From Flavobacteriales bacterium (lineage in GTDB: Bacteria; Bacteroidota; Bacteroidia; Flavobacteriales_F; PHOS-HE28), in NCBI GenBank assembly GCA_016788295.1, contig JAEUSY010000005.1:62001-126000 (forward strand): a stretch of 64,000 nucleotides of DNA. Direction: 5' to 3'. Positions 17,906 through 27,600 of the stretch are shown in pieces. The position numbers and the translations under genes were made by a program. How positions within the stretch are numbered: the stretch's first letter is position 1; every line of letters begins with the position of its first letter. A model generated the notes under the pieces. That model was not told where the DNA came from, searched no databases, and was given only the letters and a program-made list of their open reading frames with translations.

Positions 17906-20900
17906 TCAGCGCACTACCGGCACACGGACGGTGCGCAGGGTATCGCCATTGGTCATACGGACGAACCAGATGCCCGTTGCGAGGCCTTCCGAGGGGATCA
18001 GGATCCGGCCCGGTGTAGCGGCCACCTGGCGTTGCAGGTGCAGGCGACCCGTGGCATCAAGCAGCTCGATGCGCAGGGGGCTCTGGTTGTTCAGGCCGTG
18101 CTCGATCACGATGTTATTGGGTGTGGCCCAGGCATTCACCGCACCAGCCACGTTCTGGAAGGCCACACCGGTGGTCAGTTCCACCGTGATCTCCATGCTG
18201 GCCTGGTCCGTGCACAGGCCATCGGCCACTGTCAGGGTCACCGTGTATGTACCAGGCTGCATGTATGTATGCACCACCTCGGCGCCTTCAGAAGTGGTAC
18301 CATCACCCAGGTCCCAAAGCAGGCTCTCGGCCTCGGAGAAGCTTTGGAAGGCCACTTCGACACCCACGGTCACCAGTTCGGCGCTCGCGGTGAACGCAGC
18401 CTCCGGACCATTGCTGTCGATCAGGTAGGCTTCGCTGGTCCAGGTGCAGTTGTTGGCATCGGTCACAGTGAGGTTGTAAACCCCGGCGGCAGCCACCAGG
18501 TCCTCATTGGTGCTGTTGTCGCTCCAGAGGTAGGTGTACGGAGCCACACCACCCATCACCAACACATCCACCGTTCCATCGGCCGTGTTGCCGCAGGTGG
18601 CGTTCACCACCTCGGCCACCGCCTCCAGTTCGAAGGGCGCGGTGATGGTGAAGTCGCTGACCAGTTCGCCGCAAACGGCCGTTGTGCCCAAGCGCACGCT
18701 GTAGCTACCGGCCGCCAGACCACCAAAGGTGGCTGAACCGCTAACGCCCGTCTGTTGCAGCAGCACATTGCCGAATGCATCGGTCCAGGTAATGTCAACA
18801 GGACCCGCAACGCCTTCCACCGTGGCCTGTCCGTTCGGCGTATTGGCGCAGGTGGCATTGGTGGTGTTGAACGGAACGGGGGCCGTGGCGCGCAGCACCA
18901 AGCGGGGCTGGGTCGCGTCGGCGCCCGCCTCGATGGCAAAGCTGTACGAAGCACCTTCAGTAAGCGGCGTGATCACACCCGTAAGCAGGTCCTCCAGACT
19001 GAAGCAGCTGAGGCCGACCTGGCTGGTAAGCTCCGCAGCGGTCACGGTGTAAGTGCCGCTCACCGGGGCGTTCACCAGCACAGGGATGCTGATGTCCGTG
19101 CTGAAGGCGCCGTACATATCGATGGCGAGGTCCTCACCGTCAGTGCTACGCAGGGCCATGTGCGGTGCCTCGGGATGGCTGAACACCACTTTGGACACGT
19201 CGCCACCGCCGAACGCTGGTGTGCCGTCTTGGAACACCACCACTACTTCATCGCTGTAGCTGTTGAGGGTGCTTCCTACCGTAAGGCGGAGCAAGGGCAG
19301 GCCCGTCTGTCCGTCAGCGCCGAACAGTCCGCCGGCGTTGCTGGCCACTTTGGCATTCTCATCCACGGTGGTGGTCACCGAGGTACCGGTGGCTTTCAGG
19401 TAGAAGGCCTGGCTGCTCTGGATCACGTTGGTGGCACCGTTGGTACCGATCACACCGTTCCAGCTGGAAATGTTCCCGTTGGTGGGGTTGTAGCTGAGGT
19501 ACTGGTTCAACACATCGGCGCCGCGGTTGATGGCCGCGAAGCTGATGGGCGAAGGCAAGGGGTTGCTCACCAGGTTGTAGCCGTCCACCAGCGGAGTGCC
19601 GGTGTTGGTGTAGGTCATGGGCAGGGTCACCGGAGCGGCCGCGATAACAGGCTGGCCGGGCACCTCGATCAAGAAGGGGTTCGTTCCACCCAAGTTGTCA
19701 CCGCACCATACGGCATAACCACGACCGGGAACCAGGGCCTCGCTCACCCCGGCCACACCGATCAGGCCATCGTTCTGGCCGGTACCGGTGTTGCTCTCGT
19801 CGTAGCGACGGATGCTGGGCCAGGGTTGGCCATCCACGATGAAGTTGGGGTAGTCGCTTCCGGGGAAACCGGCCGTAAAGAAGTCGTCGTTCCACTCGGC
19901 AACGGTGGCACCGTCCACCGGGCTGCCCAGCATGCGCCAGTTGGTGGCCCCGCCAGGGATGTAGCGTTCCACCACCAGATCGCCGAGGTAATCGGCCGTG
20001 CCGGCAACAGGCCCCAGACGACCGGTGCGGTTGGCATCGCTGCGCAGGCGTACCGTGGCGTTCGTGGCATCGAAGTCGCCATCGGCCAGCAGCAGGGTGC
20101 CGAAGATGTTCACGCCACCGTTCACCGTGGTGCCGGCAGGGGTGTTCACCGTAAGGTTGTTGAAGGCCACCACACCCGTGCTATTGACCGTGACCGGCGA
20201 AGTGCTGACCAGTTCCACTTCACCATTGGCGGCAGAAACACTGAACTGCTCCAGGGTGAGCAGGTCGCCATACACGCTGAGGAGGATCTCGTTGCCGATC
20301 ACCAGGCGGCTGCCTGCTTCGGTGGTCAGGTCGTTGATGCTGGTGCCCGCGTTCACCGTAACGGTGTCGCCGGCCTGCACCACCATGCTGCTGCCGGGGG
20401 TCCAAACGGCCATGCCGGGGGTTCCTGACGGGGTTGTGGCCCAGATCGGGTCGTTCACGTTGCCGTTGCCTTGGCTGTAGTACGCCGGTACGGGCAACGT
20501 GGTGGCGCTGATCTCATTGCTGTCTTCGCCAGTGCTGCAGCCGCCGGTGCTGCGCACTACATAATAGTAGGTCGTGAGCGGATCCAGACCGATGATGTTC
20601 AGCGTAGTGACATTGCCCACGCTGGCGTTGTTGTACCCCGTGACATAGCTCCGGGTCTGTCCATTGTAGGTGTGGCTGCCTAGGTTGGCCACGTTATCAA
20701 TACCGAACACTTGCCACTCCGCATCCAAGGTGGGGAAGCCACTTCCCGGGTTCGTCGTTACGCCTCCGAGCACACCACTGTTACGAACAAGGGTCGCATC
20801 TACTGTAGTGCGTCCACCGGTGCCGGTCCACGCAGCACCGGGATCCTCGCCAATACGACCAAAGATGTCCACGTTGGCCGATGAACTGATCTTGAACAAG

Positions 20901-22369
20901 GCCACCGCATCATCACCATTGAAGCCCACGGCGGTATTGGAAGTCGCACTACCACCATAGATCGTAGCTGCGCCATTCCTATAGACCACTGTGGCACCCG
21001 AAGCCAGCGTGCCGCTCAACTGAACATCATTGGATGCGGTCCCCGACCCGTTGGTATACAGGCGCAACCGGTAGTCGCTCAAGTCCACGGTCGCACCCGT
21101 GCCGTTGAAGATCTCGATATACTTGTTGTTGGAGGAGCCCTCCACATACTCGCTGATGAAGAGGTCCGTAGCGTTGGTGGGCACCAGTTCGTACACATCG
21201 AGGAAATAGCCGGTGGCACCGGGCACGGCGTTCCAGTTGGCGGTAAAGCCGGTAACCCCGACCGCCGTGGCCGCAGTAGCCACCGGATCGGCAGGTGTTT
21301 CGTTGTCCGTGATGGCGACGTTGCGGGTGGAAGGTGTTCCGATGGATGGCGTACCCTGGCCGCCCGAGATGTTCTGGAGGGTGAAGACCAAGGCGGCGTT
21401 CCCCGTGCAAAGGGCATCATCACTGATGGTGAGCGTCACGGTCTTATTGGCGCCATCGTTGGCGGCCCAGGTCACGGTCTGGGTGGTGTAGTTGTTCACC
21501 CGCGCGGCATCACCGCTGGTAAGCGCCACTTCCACGCTGGTGGATTGTGTGGTGCTGAAGTTGCTAATGGCGAGGGTCAGGTTGGCCGTACCATCGTTCT
21601 CGTTGACCGAGAGGTCCGATCCAGCGAAGCTGACAGTGGTGTTGACTGGTGCAGGAGTGCCATTTAGTGTAATCGAGAAATTATCCAAGCCTATGCCCTG
21701 TCCATTCGTACTACCACTAACTCCAGTAAAAGTCCAACGCAGGGTGTAGCTATCCCCATTAGCAATGCTCAACCCGCTAATGGTAAATGTCTTGCTGATC
21801 GCTGTCGGAGGATTCAGGATGGTCGTATTATTCGCATCCGCCGCGTAAGACTGGTCACCACTAGTTGCTACAGTGGTTGCATTGGTGCCATTTCCATGAA
21901 AGAACGTCCAATCGAATGCCCTCGATCCTGACCGGTACTTTTCATAATCAAAAGCTACATCGATCGAGTTGATCGTCGCACCAGTGTTGTTCGTGAACCG
22001 GAAAGCAATTGTCCTTGGAGAGGTAAAACCACTTGTGGTCAGAAATCCAATTGCACGGTCCGTGGAACTCCCGGTCACACCATTGGCCCAGTTCACAGCG
22101 CCCCCTGAAGAAGTGCCCGTTACCGCACCTGTGCCAGTAGAACCATACGCTACCGTAGTCGAGGTTTGAAGTGAAGCCCAATCGGTTGAGTTCGACGTAC
22201 CGCCAACCCTCCAACCGGTTGGAAGGCTGGCTGTTGCCGATGTCCCGATGGAAAAATCAGTGGTAACCGGAGTACCCAGCGAGGTAATGCTCAACTGAGC
22301 ATTCGAGATGGAGACTACTGCACCTAAAGCAATGAGCAGACTGGTTCGAAGCGTAATGAGCTTCCTCAT
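17906..22369 (-). CDS. Giant secreted multidomain T9SS protein (Calx-beta, lamin-tail, PKD)
   Basis: 1487 residues. The signal peptide is MRKLITLRTSLLIALGAVVS and ends near SNAQ. An N-terminal beta-sandwich lies at 25-240, a Calx-beta-like domain at about 245-360 (VNENDGTANLTLAISNF) and a lamin-tail domain at about 393-490 (FISEYVEGSSNNKYIEIFNG). FN3-like segments follow. From YYSQGNGNVNDPIWATTP at about 630 the protein matches the central module of the neighbouring giant gene down to about 1150. SprB-like repeats, a PKD domain near 1325-1390 (LLWDLGDGTTSEG) and a PNP-less T9SS-type terminus (LATGIWFVRM) finish the chain. The two genes are tandem paralogues with swapped N-terminal domains. 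Cell-surface location is inferred. Confidence 0.85.
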   Translation of the reverse strand: MRKLITLRTSLLIALGAVVSISNAQLSITSLGTPVTTDFSIGTSATASLPTGWRVGGTSNSTDWASLQTSTTVAYGSTGTGAVTGTSSGGAVNWANGVTGSSTDRAIGFLTTSGFTSPRTIAFRFTNNTGATINSIDVAFDYEKYRSGSRAFDWTFFHGNGTNATTVATSGDQSYAADANNTTILNPPTAISKTFTISGLSIANGDSYTLRWTFTGVSGSTNGQGIGLDNFSITLNGTPAPVNTTVSFAGSDLSVNENDGTANLTLAISNFSTTQSTSVEVALTSGDAARVNNYTTQTVTWAANDGANKTVTLTISDDALCTGNAALVFTLQNISGGQGTPSIGTPSTRNVAITDNETPADPVATAATAVGVTGFTANWNAVPGATGYFLDVYELVPTNATDLFISEYVEGSSNNKYIEIFNGTGATVDLSDYRLRLYTNGSGTASNDVQLSGTLASGATVVYRNGAATIYGGSATSNTAVGFNGDDAVALFKISSSANVDIFGRIGEDPGAAWTGTGGRTTVDATLVRNSGVLGGVTTNPGSGFPTLDAEWQVFGIDNVANLGSHTYNGQTRSYVTGYNNASVGNVTTLNIIGLDPLTTYYYVVRSTGGCSTGEDSNEISATTLPVPAYYSQGNGNVNDPIWATTPSGTPGMAVWTPGSSMVVQAGDTVTVNAGTSINDLTTEAGSRLVIGNEILLSVYGDLLTLEQFSVSAANGEVELVSTSPVTVNSTGVVAFNNLTVNTPAGTTVNGGVNIFGTLLLADGDFDATNATVRLRSDANRTGRLGPVAGTADYLGDLVVERYIPGGATNWRMLGSPVDGATVAEWNDDFFTAGFPGSDYPNFIVDGQPWPSIRRYDESNTGTGQNDGLIGVAGVSEALVPGRGYAVWCGDNLGGTNPFLIEVPGQPVIAAAPVTLPMTYTNTGTPLVDGYNLVSNPLPSPISFAAINRGADVLNQYLSYNPTNGNISSWNGVIGTNGATNVIQSSQAFYLKATGTSVTTTVDENAKVASNAGGLFGADGQTGLPLLRLTVGSTLNSYSDEVVVVFQDGTPAFGGGDVSKVVFSHPEAPHMALRSTDGEDLAIDMYGAFSTDISIPVLVNAPVSGTYTVTAAELTSQVGLSCFSLEDLLTGVITPLTEGASYSFAIEAGADATQPRLVLRATAPVPFNTTNATCANTPNGQATVEGVAGPVDITWTDAFGNVLLQQTGVSGSATFGGLAAGSYSVRLGTTAVCGELVSDFTITAPFELEAVAEVVNATCGNTADGTVDVLVMGGVAPYTYLWSDNSTNEDLVAAAGVYNLTVTDANNCTWTSEAYLIDSNGPEAAFTASAELVTVGVEVAFQSFSEAESLLWDLGDGTTSEGAEVVHTYMQPGTYTVTLTVADGLCTDQASMEITVELTTGVAFQNVAGAVNAWATPNNIVIEHGLNNQSPLRIELLDATGRLHLQRQVAATPGRILIPSEGLATGIWFVRMTNGDTLRTVRVPVVR

Positions 22370-22510
22370 GAGGATGGTGATTACGTCCCATGCAAGACAC
22401 AAGGGACGGAGTGAAGGATCGAGTTAGGGATGCCGAAGGTAACCACGCGCCGGTTATCCACATCGCCTTGTTCGTGATAAGGCCGGTCAAGAAGAACAGG
22501 CATGCCGGAA

Positions 22511-22543
22511 AACGAACAAGGCCCCCGCTCTGCGGAGGCCTTG
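22511..22543 (-). terminator. Rho-independent terminator after tRNA-Arg
   Basis: The minus strand has CAAGGCCTCCGC, a short loop and GCGGGGGCCTTG followed by TTCGTTTTCC, 11 bp behind the tRNA. Confidence 0.8.
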
Positions 22544-22553
22544 CTGTCATTCG

Positions 22554-22627
22554 CGGACCCGTAGGGATTCGAACCCCAAACCTTCTGATCCGTAGTCAGA
22601 TGCTCTATCCAATTGAGCTACGGGTCC
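22554..22627 (-). tRNA. tRNA-Arg (anticodon ACG)
   Basis: The acceptor stem GGACCCG/CGGGTCC is perfect. Other parts seen are the D-arm GCTCAATTGGATAGAGC, anticodon stem TCTGA/TCAGA with loop CTACGGA, and T-arm GGTTCGAATCC. The ACG anticodon is read as ICG after deamination and decodes CGN arginine codons. CCA is not encoded. Confidence 0.97.
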
Positions 22628-22642
22628 TCTGAAAAACGGCTG

Positions 22643-22650
22643 CGAAGATA
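22643..22650 (-). promoter_or_regulatory. -7 promoter element of tRNA-Arg
   Basis: TATCTTCG on the minus strand ends 16 bp before the tRNA 5' end; one mismatch to TAnnTTTG. Confidence 0.45.
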
Positions 22651-22702
22651 GGGAAAGGATCCATGTAGCGAAGAAGAAAAGTTGAAGTGTGGGGCAAGTC
22701 GC

Positions 22703-23446
22703 TCAGATCCACCCGTTCAGGCGGTAGTAGGCAATGGCCACCCACTCGCGCAGCACGGTCACCTCCAGCTTCAGGTAGTTCCACCAGGTGTAGCGCAGGC
22801 CGGGGGCATCGCTCACGTCGGGCACCCAGTCCTTCCCCCCTATCCTGCGGTGCTCATAAGCGAACGCATGGTACATGGCATGGTCCCAGGCGGGCGCGCC
22901 GCACACGGCTGTCAATCCGGCCTTCCGGAAGGCCAACACACTGCGGTACATGTTCTCGGGAGCGGTGACCAAGGCCAGCCGGTCCTGTTGGCCGGTGAGC
23001 GACCGTGCCATGGCCAATGCCTGCGCCCGGGTGTTGTCGCCCTCGTTCACCGGAACGATGCGCGAACGGGCCACACCACGGAGCACCAACTCATCGATCA
23101 TGGCCAGGAGCGCTGTCGGATCACCGGGATGCACCACGGCCAGCGAGGCATTCGGCCATTCGCTGGCCACCTCGGCAGCACGATGCAGCCGCAACAGTTC
23201 GGGGCCCGAAGGCATGCCGCTTCCACCCAAAACCACAATAAGATCCGGTGCCGTGGCACACTCCCCTGCCGCCGTGCCCAGCCAACGGTGCGCATCAAAG
23301 GGCATGCGGGTGAACGCGAGCAGGGCCAGCACCAGGAACAATGCTCCCGAGACCTTCAGCAGCCTGCGGAGCGCACCACCCAATGCCTGCCACAGGTTAC
23401 AGAGCAGCATGCGCATGGTGTTCGGCAGATCGACAAGGCGCGACAT
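22703..23446 (-). CDS. DUF218 / YdcF-SanA-ElyC family membrane protein
   Basis: 247 residues with one N-terminal membrane anchor (GALFLVLALLAF, residues about 34-45) and a DUF218 domain. The domain starts at PDLIVVLGGSGMPSGPELLRL, and NEGDNTRAQAL and LVTAPENMYRSVLAFRKAGL match the conserved nucleotide-fold blocks of the family. SanA and ElyC act in envelope integrity in enteric bacteria, with no proven enzymatic reaction. It lies 42 bp downstream of the M48 gene on the same strand, so it could belong to the ClpS-M48 operon. Confidence 0.85.
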   Translation of the reverse strand: MSRLVDLPNTMRMLLCNLWQALGGALRRLLKVSGALFLVLALLAFTRMPFDAHRWLGTAAGECATAPDLIVVLGGSGMPSGPELLRLHRAAEVASEWPNASLAVVHPGDPTALLAMIDELVLRGVARSRIVPVNEGDNTRAQALAMARSLTGQQDRLALVTAPENMYRSVLAFRKAGLTAVCGAPAWDHAMYHAFAYEHRRIGGKDWVPDVSDAPGLRYTWWNYLKLEVTVLREWVAIAYYRLNGWI

Positions 23447-23488
23447 GCCACGAAGATCGGTGGAAGGAAAAGAACCGGCCGCGGTCGC

Positions 23489-24292
23489 TTACGGCTTGTA
23501 GTACTTCAGCGCCTCGGGCATGTAGTTCTCCAGGTCGCGCATGCGGGTCTCATCGCTGGGGTGCGTGCTCAGCAGCTCGGGTGGTGCCTGTCCGCCGCCC
23601 TGGCTCATGCGCTGCCAGAACTTGGGAGCCTCACGCGGGTCATACCCGGCCAAGGCCATGAACACCAGGCCCATCTTGTCGGCTTCGGTCTCGTGCTTGC
23701 GGCTGTAGGCCAGCATGCCCAGTTGGCTACCAATGCCCATGCTCTGCAGGAAAATGTCGCGGGTAAGGCCGGGGTTCTGTGCGGTGAGCACTTCCAAGGT
23801 CATGCCTGCACCTTGCAGAGCGATGGCCTGGCTCATGCGTTCGTTGCCGTGGCGCGCAATGGCATGGGCGATCTCGTGGCCCATCACCACGGCCAGACCT
23901 GCATCGTTCAGCGTGACCGGCAGGATACCTGTGTACACCACCACTTTACCGCCGGGCATGCACCACGCGTTCACGGTGTTGTCGTTCACCACATTGAACT
24001 CCCACGTGAACCCGGCCACCCGATCGCCGGCCTTGTTGTCGTTGAGGAAGGTGGTGGCGGCTTCGGCCAGCTTGCGACCGATGGCACGCACCTGGCGCAC
24101 GCGCTGATCACTGTCGGGCAGCGGGGGATTGGCGCCCAGGAACTCGCCGTATTGCGTGGAGGCCATGGCCATGATCTCCGGCTCGCCCACCAGGTTCATC
24201 TGCCGTCTTCCGGTGATCGGCACTTTGGCGCAGGCCTGCACAAGCACGATAGCGGCCAATAAGGCGGCGCTCTTCACAAGGGTCCGTTTCAT
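23489..24292 (-). CDS. M48-family metallopeptidase lipoprotein (LoiP/BepA-like core)
   Basis: 267 residues. Lipoprotein signal MKRTLVKSAALLAAIVLVQA is followed by Cys21. The zinc motif is GHEIAH (His139, Glu140, His143), and the third ligand lies in HETEADKMG near residue 203, as in M48 peptidases. The protein is short, with no TPR tail, which fits the LoiP/YggG-like group. It probably degrades or checks proteins at the periplasmic face of a membrane. Its ATG overlaps the stop codon of clpS (ATGA), which fixes the start and points to translational coupling. Confidence 0.92.
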   Translation of the reverse strand: MKRTLVKSAALLAAIVLVQACAKVPITGRRQMNLVGEPEIMAMASTQYGEFLGANPPLPDSDQRVRQVRAIGRKLAEAATTFLNDNKAGDRVAGFTWEFNVVNDNTVNAWCMPGGKVVVYTGILPVTLNDAGLAVVMGHEIAHAIARHGNERMSQAIALQGAGMTLEVLTAQNPGLTRDIFLQSMGIGSQLGMLAYSRKHETEADKMGLVFMALAGYDPREAPKFWQRMSQGGGQAPPELLSTHPSDETRMRDLENYMPEALKYYKP

Positions 24293-24570
24293 CGTATGTC
24301 GGCGGAAAGTCCGCGTTCCTGAAGGGCCGTGCACTGCGGCTCGAGTTGATCGAAGGTCCCGCGCTTCACACTGCATTTGCCGTTGTAATGCACGATCCAT
24401 GCGCATTGCTCGGCCTGGATGGGGTCGTGGTCGCAGATGTCCACCAGGCTTTCGATCACGTGGTCGAAGGTGTTCACGTCGTCGTTGTGGAGAATGATCT
24501 CCTTCACGGGACCTGTCTCGCAGAGCACTTCTTCGAGCAGGGCCTCCTCGGGGCTGAAATGTGCGCGCAT
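24289..24570 (-). CDS. clpS: ATP-dependent Clp protease adaptor ClpS
   Basis: 93 residues. The core LHNDDVNTFDHVIESL matches the ClpS signature, with the Asn-Asp-Asp that binds N-degron amino groups. EQCAWIVHYNGKCSVKRG matches the second half of the fold, including the helix that packs under the binding pocket. ClpS hands proteins with destabilising N-terminal residues to ClpAP or ClpCP. The gene has its own TAGTTTTG -7 box 7 bp upstream and overlaps the following M48 gene by 4 bp. The partner Clp ATPase is not in the window. Confidence 0.95.
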   Translation of the reverse strand: MRAHFSPEEALLEEVLCETGPVKEIILHNDDVNTFDHVIESLVDICDHDPIQAEQCAWIVHYNGKCSVKRGTFDQLEPQCTALQERGLSADIR

Positions 24571-24577
24571 GGTGGCA

Positions 24578-24585
24578 CAAAACTA
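24578..24585 (-). promoter_or_regulatory. -7 promoter element of clpS-M48 operon
   Basis: TAGTTTTG on the minus strand fits TAnnTTTG exactly, 7 bp before the clpS start. As at the M23 gene, this implies a very short leader. Confidence 0.5.
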
Positions 24586-24648
24586 AGCGGTACCGATCGG
24601 TGTCGTGCATCACCGGACCAAGAGAGCGCCGCTTCGCCTGTACCGCGC

Positions 24649-27600
24649 CTACGGCTTGGCCAGGATCTCCGGGCCGAACTTCTCCAACAGGGCGGTGGCC
24701 TCGCGCATGGGGATGCGCTTGCCGTTGAGGTAGGCGGTGATGAAGGCATCCTTCACCCCGAGCACCACGGCCTCATCCTTGCGCACCCGGGCACTTTCCA
24801 CATCGAGGTAGAGCCCGGTGGTGTAGCGCACCTTCTGCGTTTCGGTGAGCTCGCTGTTGAGGGGGGTGATGTTGAAGAGCCTGTCCAGCGGAACGGGCTT
24901 GCTGTACACACCCACCTGCACGGTGAAGAAGAGGCCCTTCACCGTCTCCACCTGACGGGCAGGTGCGGCTCCAGGAACATTGTAGTAGCTGGTGGCCTCG
25001 GGCGCTGGAGCGAAGGTGGCCACGATCTCCTGCGCGGTGGCCGGGTAGCGGGCCAATACCTGTGCGGCCTCCTCGGCCGGGGTGGGCGGCAAGGGCTGCG
25101 TAGGTGGCTGAATGACAACCGGGGCGGGCTGTTGTGCAGCAGGTTCCAACACGGTGTTGGCGGGCGCTGGTGCGCGCTCGGACACCAGCGGTGCAGCGGC
25201 CTGTTCGGCACGGGCAGCGCGCATGGCCTCGCCCAATGGAATGCGTTGGCCATCGCGGTAGGCCACTACGAAGGCGTCACGGTAGCCACGGTCGCGCACC
25301 TGGTCCTTGGCACGCGCGGCCTGCTCGAAGCCGGTGAACAGGCCGGCGGTGTAGCGCACCAGACCATTGCCCACGGTCTCGCCCATCACCGGTGTCATGT
25401 CGCTGAACGCCTCTTGCGGCACGGCATTCCGGAAGGCTCCGATCTGCACCTTGAACACGATGCCCTTGGGCAGTTCCATGTCCATGGGAATGGCCTCTTC
25501 GCGACGCTCGGTGGCCGCACGCAGCTCGAACATGTCGGTAACCAGTTCATCAGGCATGCGCAGGGTCGAAGGACGTTCGTCGGCAGCGACGACAGGACGC
25601 TCCGAACGGACGGCTGTTGCGGGCGCCGGTCGTTCACCCGCCTGCGTTCCCGTTGACGGTGTTGGCACCTCGGTGCGGGCAATGACAGGCTCGGGCGTTG
25701 GCGCACGGTCCGGCGTAGCTGTTGGTGCAGGTGCCGTGGCACGAACAGGTGCTGTGGAAGCAGCGCCTGGCGCACCGGTTGCGGCGCTTGGTGCCGGCAT
25801 GCGGGCGCTGGCCAACATCGGTTCGGTGCGGCGTGTGCGCATTTCCAAGGCCATGATACTGCTGGACCGATCGGCATTGAGGCCTTGGAGCATCACCCCG
25901 GCCTGGGCCTCGTTGATGGCCGCAGCACCGCGCAGTCGCGAGGCCACATTGTCCAATGAATCGGCCCGGGCGTCGAGGGCATCGGCGCGGGCGTTCAATA
26001 CGTTCATGCGTTCCACCGCAACAGCTGCAGGCACACGACCATTGGCGGCATCGCGCTCGGTGGTCCTGGCCTCGGCACGTAGAACAGCGCTCACCTCACG
26101 GTTGCCCACCGCCGCGCGGCTGGCATCATCGGCCGCTGTGTATTGCTCCAGTGCAAGCGATCGGGCCTGGAAGTAGCGGCTATGGTCGGTGTCATCCTCC
26201 ACCATCAACTGCTCTTCGGAGGAGAGGTAGTAGTATTTCACCAACCGCTCACGCGAAAGTCGTGCGGCCTCTGCCTGACGCGCGCTCAACTCCAGTTCGC
26301 GTGCCTTTTCGGCGTTTACCAGCGAGGCAGCCTGTAATGAATCACCTCCGATGCGTGCACGCACGGCAAGCTTTTCCAAGCGGTCACGATCGCGCTTGCG
26401 CGCAGTGGCCGCACTATCCGCGTAGGCCACGGCCATGTCCTGCAGGCGCATGGCGTCCTGTTGTTGTTCGGCAGCCGTAGTGCGGGCGCTTTCCGCCTTT
26501 ATAGTGAGCAATTGCGGGTCCATGGACGGGTCTGCCGCCTCAAGGCTGGTGAGGCTGCCCGCTTCACTGGACAGGAATCGTTCATAGCGCGCGGCAGGCG
26601 AGCGCTGTTCGGCCGACAAACGCTGCTCGGCAGCAGCGGCCATGCGCTCAGCATCGATCCGGGCCTGGTCCAGCGATGCGCTCGCGGGTGTGGTCGTCGT
26701 TGCCGGCATGGCTGCTGGCGCGGCCCCTGCTCCGCTTTCCGGCGCACGTTGAACGGCCACTTCGGGCTGCTCGGATGTGGTGACCGGGTCGGCACTTCCA
26801 TCATTGCCAACACCAGTGGCCACGATGGTGGGAACAATGTTCTGAGCGTTGCCTCCGACCTGCTCCGTTGGTGGGGGTGTAACCTCTGCGGTGGTAGTGG
26901 GTGCTTCCACGATGGTCCGCTGTGCCACCTCCGGTGTATTGGCGGTCGCTTCGGTGGCCGGGCGACCGAACATGCGCTCAGCAATGGCGTCATAGGCCAG
27001 GGTCTCGCCGCGCTGGTGGGCATCGCCCAGCAGGTAGTTGCGTACGGTGATGGAGCGATCGGCATCACGCAGCGCTTCCAGTTCGGTGCGGTATGCCGTA
27101 CGGAAAAGGCTGTCGCGCAGAATGATGTCCTCCGAGCGGTCGGCACGTTTGCGCAACTGGGCGGCCTTATCAAACCCGGCCTGGGCACTGGTGCGGTAGT
27201 CTTGCGCCATCAGGAGCAGTGGCTCCGTGGGTGCGAATCCTTTGGTGGTGATGGCCTTGTCCAAAACCTTCATGCTATCGGTGGCGGCGCGCCACTCTTC
27301 CTTGGTGAGGTACGCACTGCGCTGGCCCAGGTCGGCACGGATGATCAATCGCTCATCGATCAGGCGATCGGTCTCCTTGCGCGTGCGGTCATAAGCGCGA
27401 TCACGTGTTGCCGAGGCCAGGTACGCTTCGAGTGAATCGATGCGGGTGGTGAGGTCCTCCATGCGCGCCAGGTCCGCATCCCTGAAGGCCACAGCGTCAT
27501 CGACCGTGGTCGCACGGTGCTCCAACTTGCTGGCATACACATCGGTGGCGTAGGGCGCCAGTTGCACGAAGCGGTCGTTGACCGGATCGCTGTTGGTGGT

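Noticed and set aside
22682-24262. Plus-strand open frame of 526 codons opposite DUF218 and M48 genes
   Set aside because: It spans two well-supported minus-strand genes and their gap, which a real gene would not do here.
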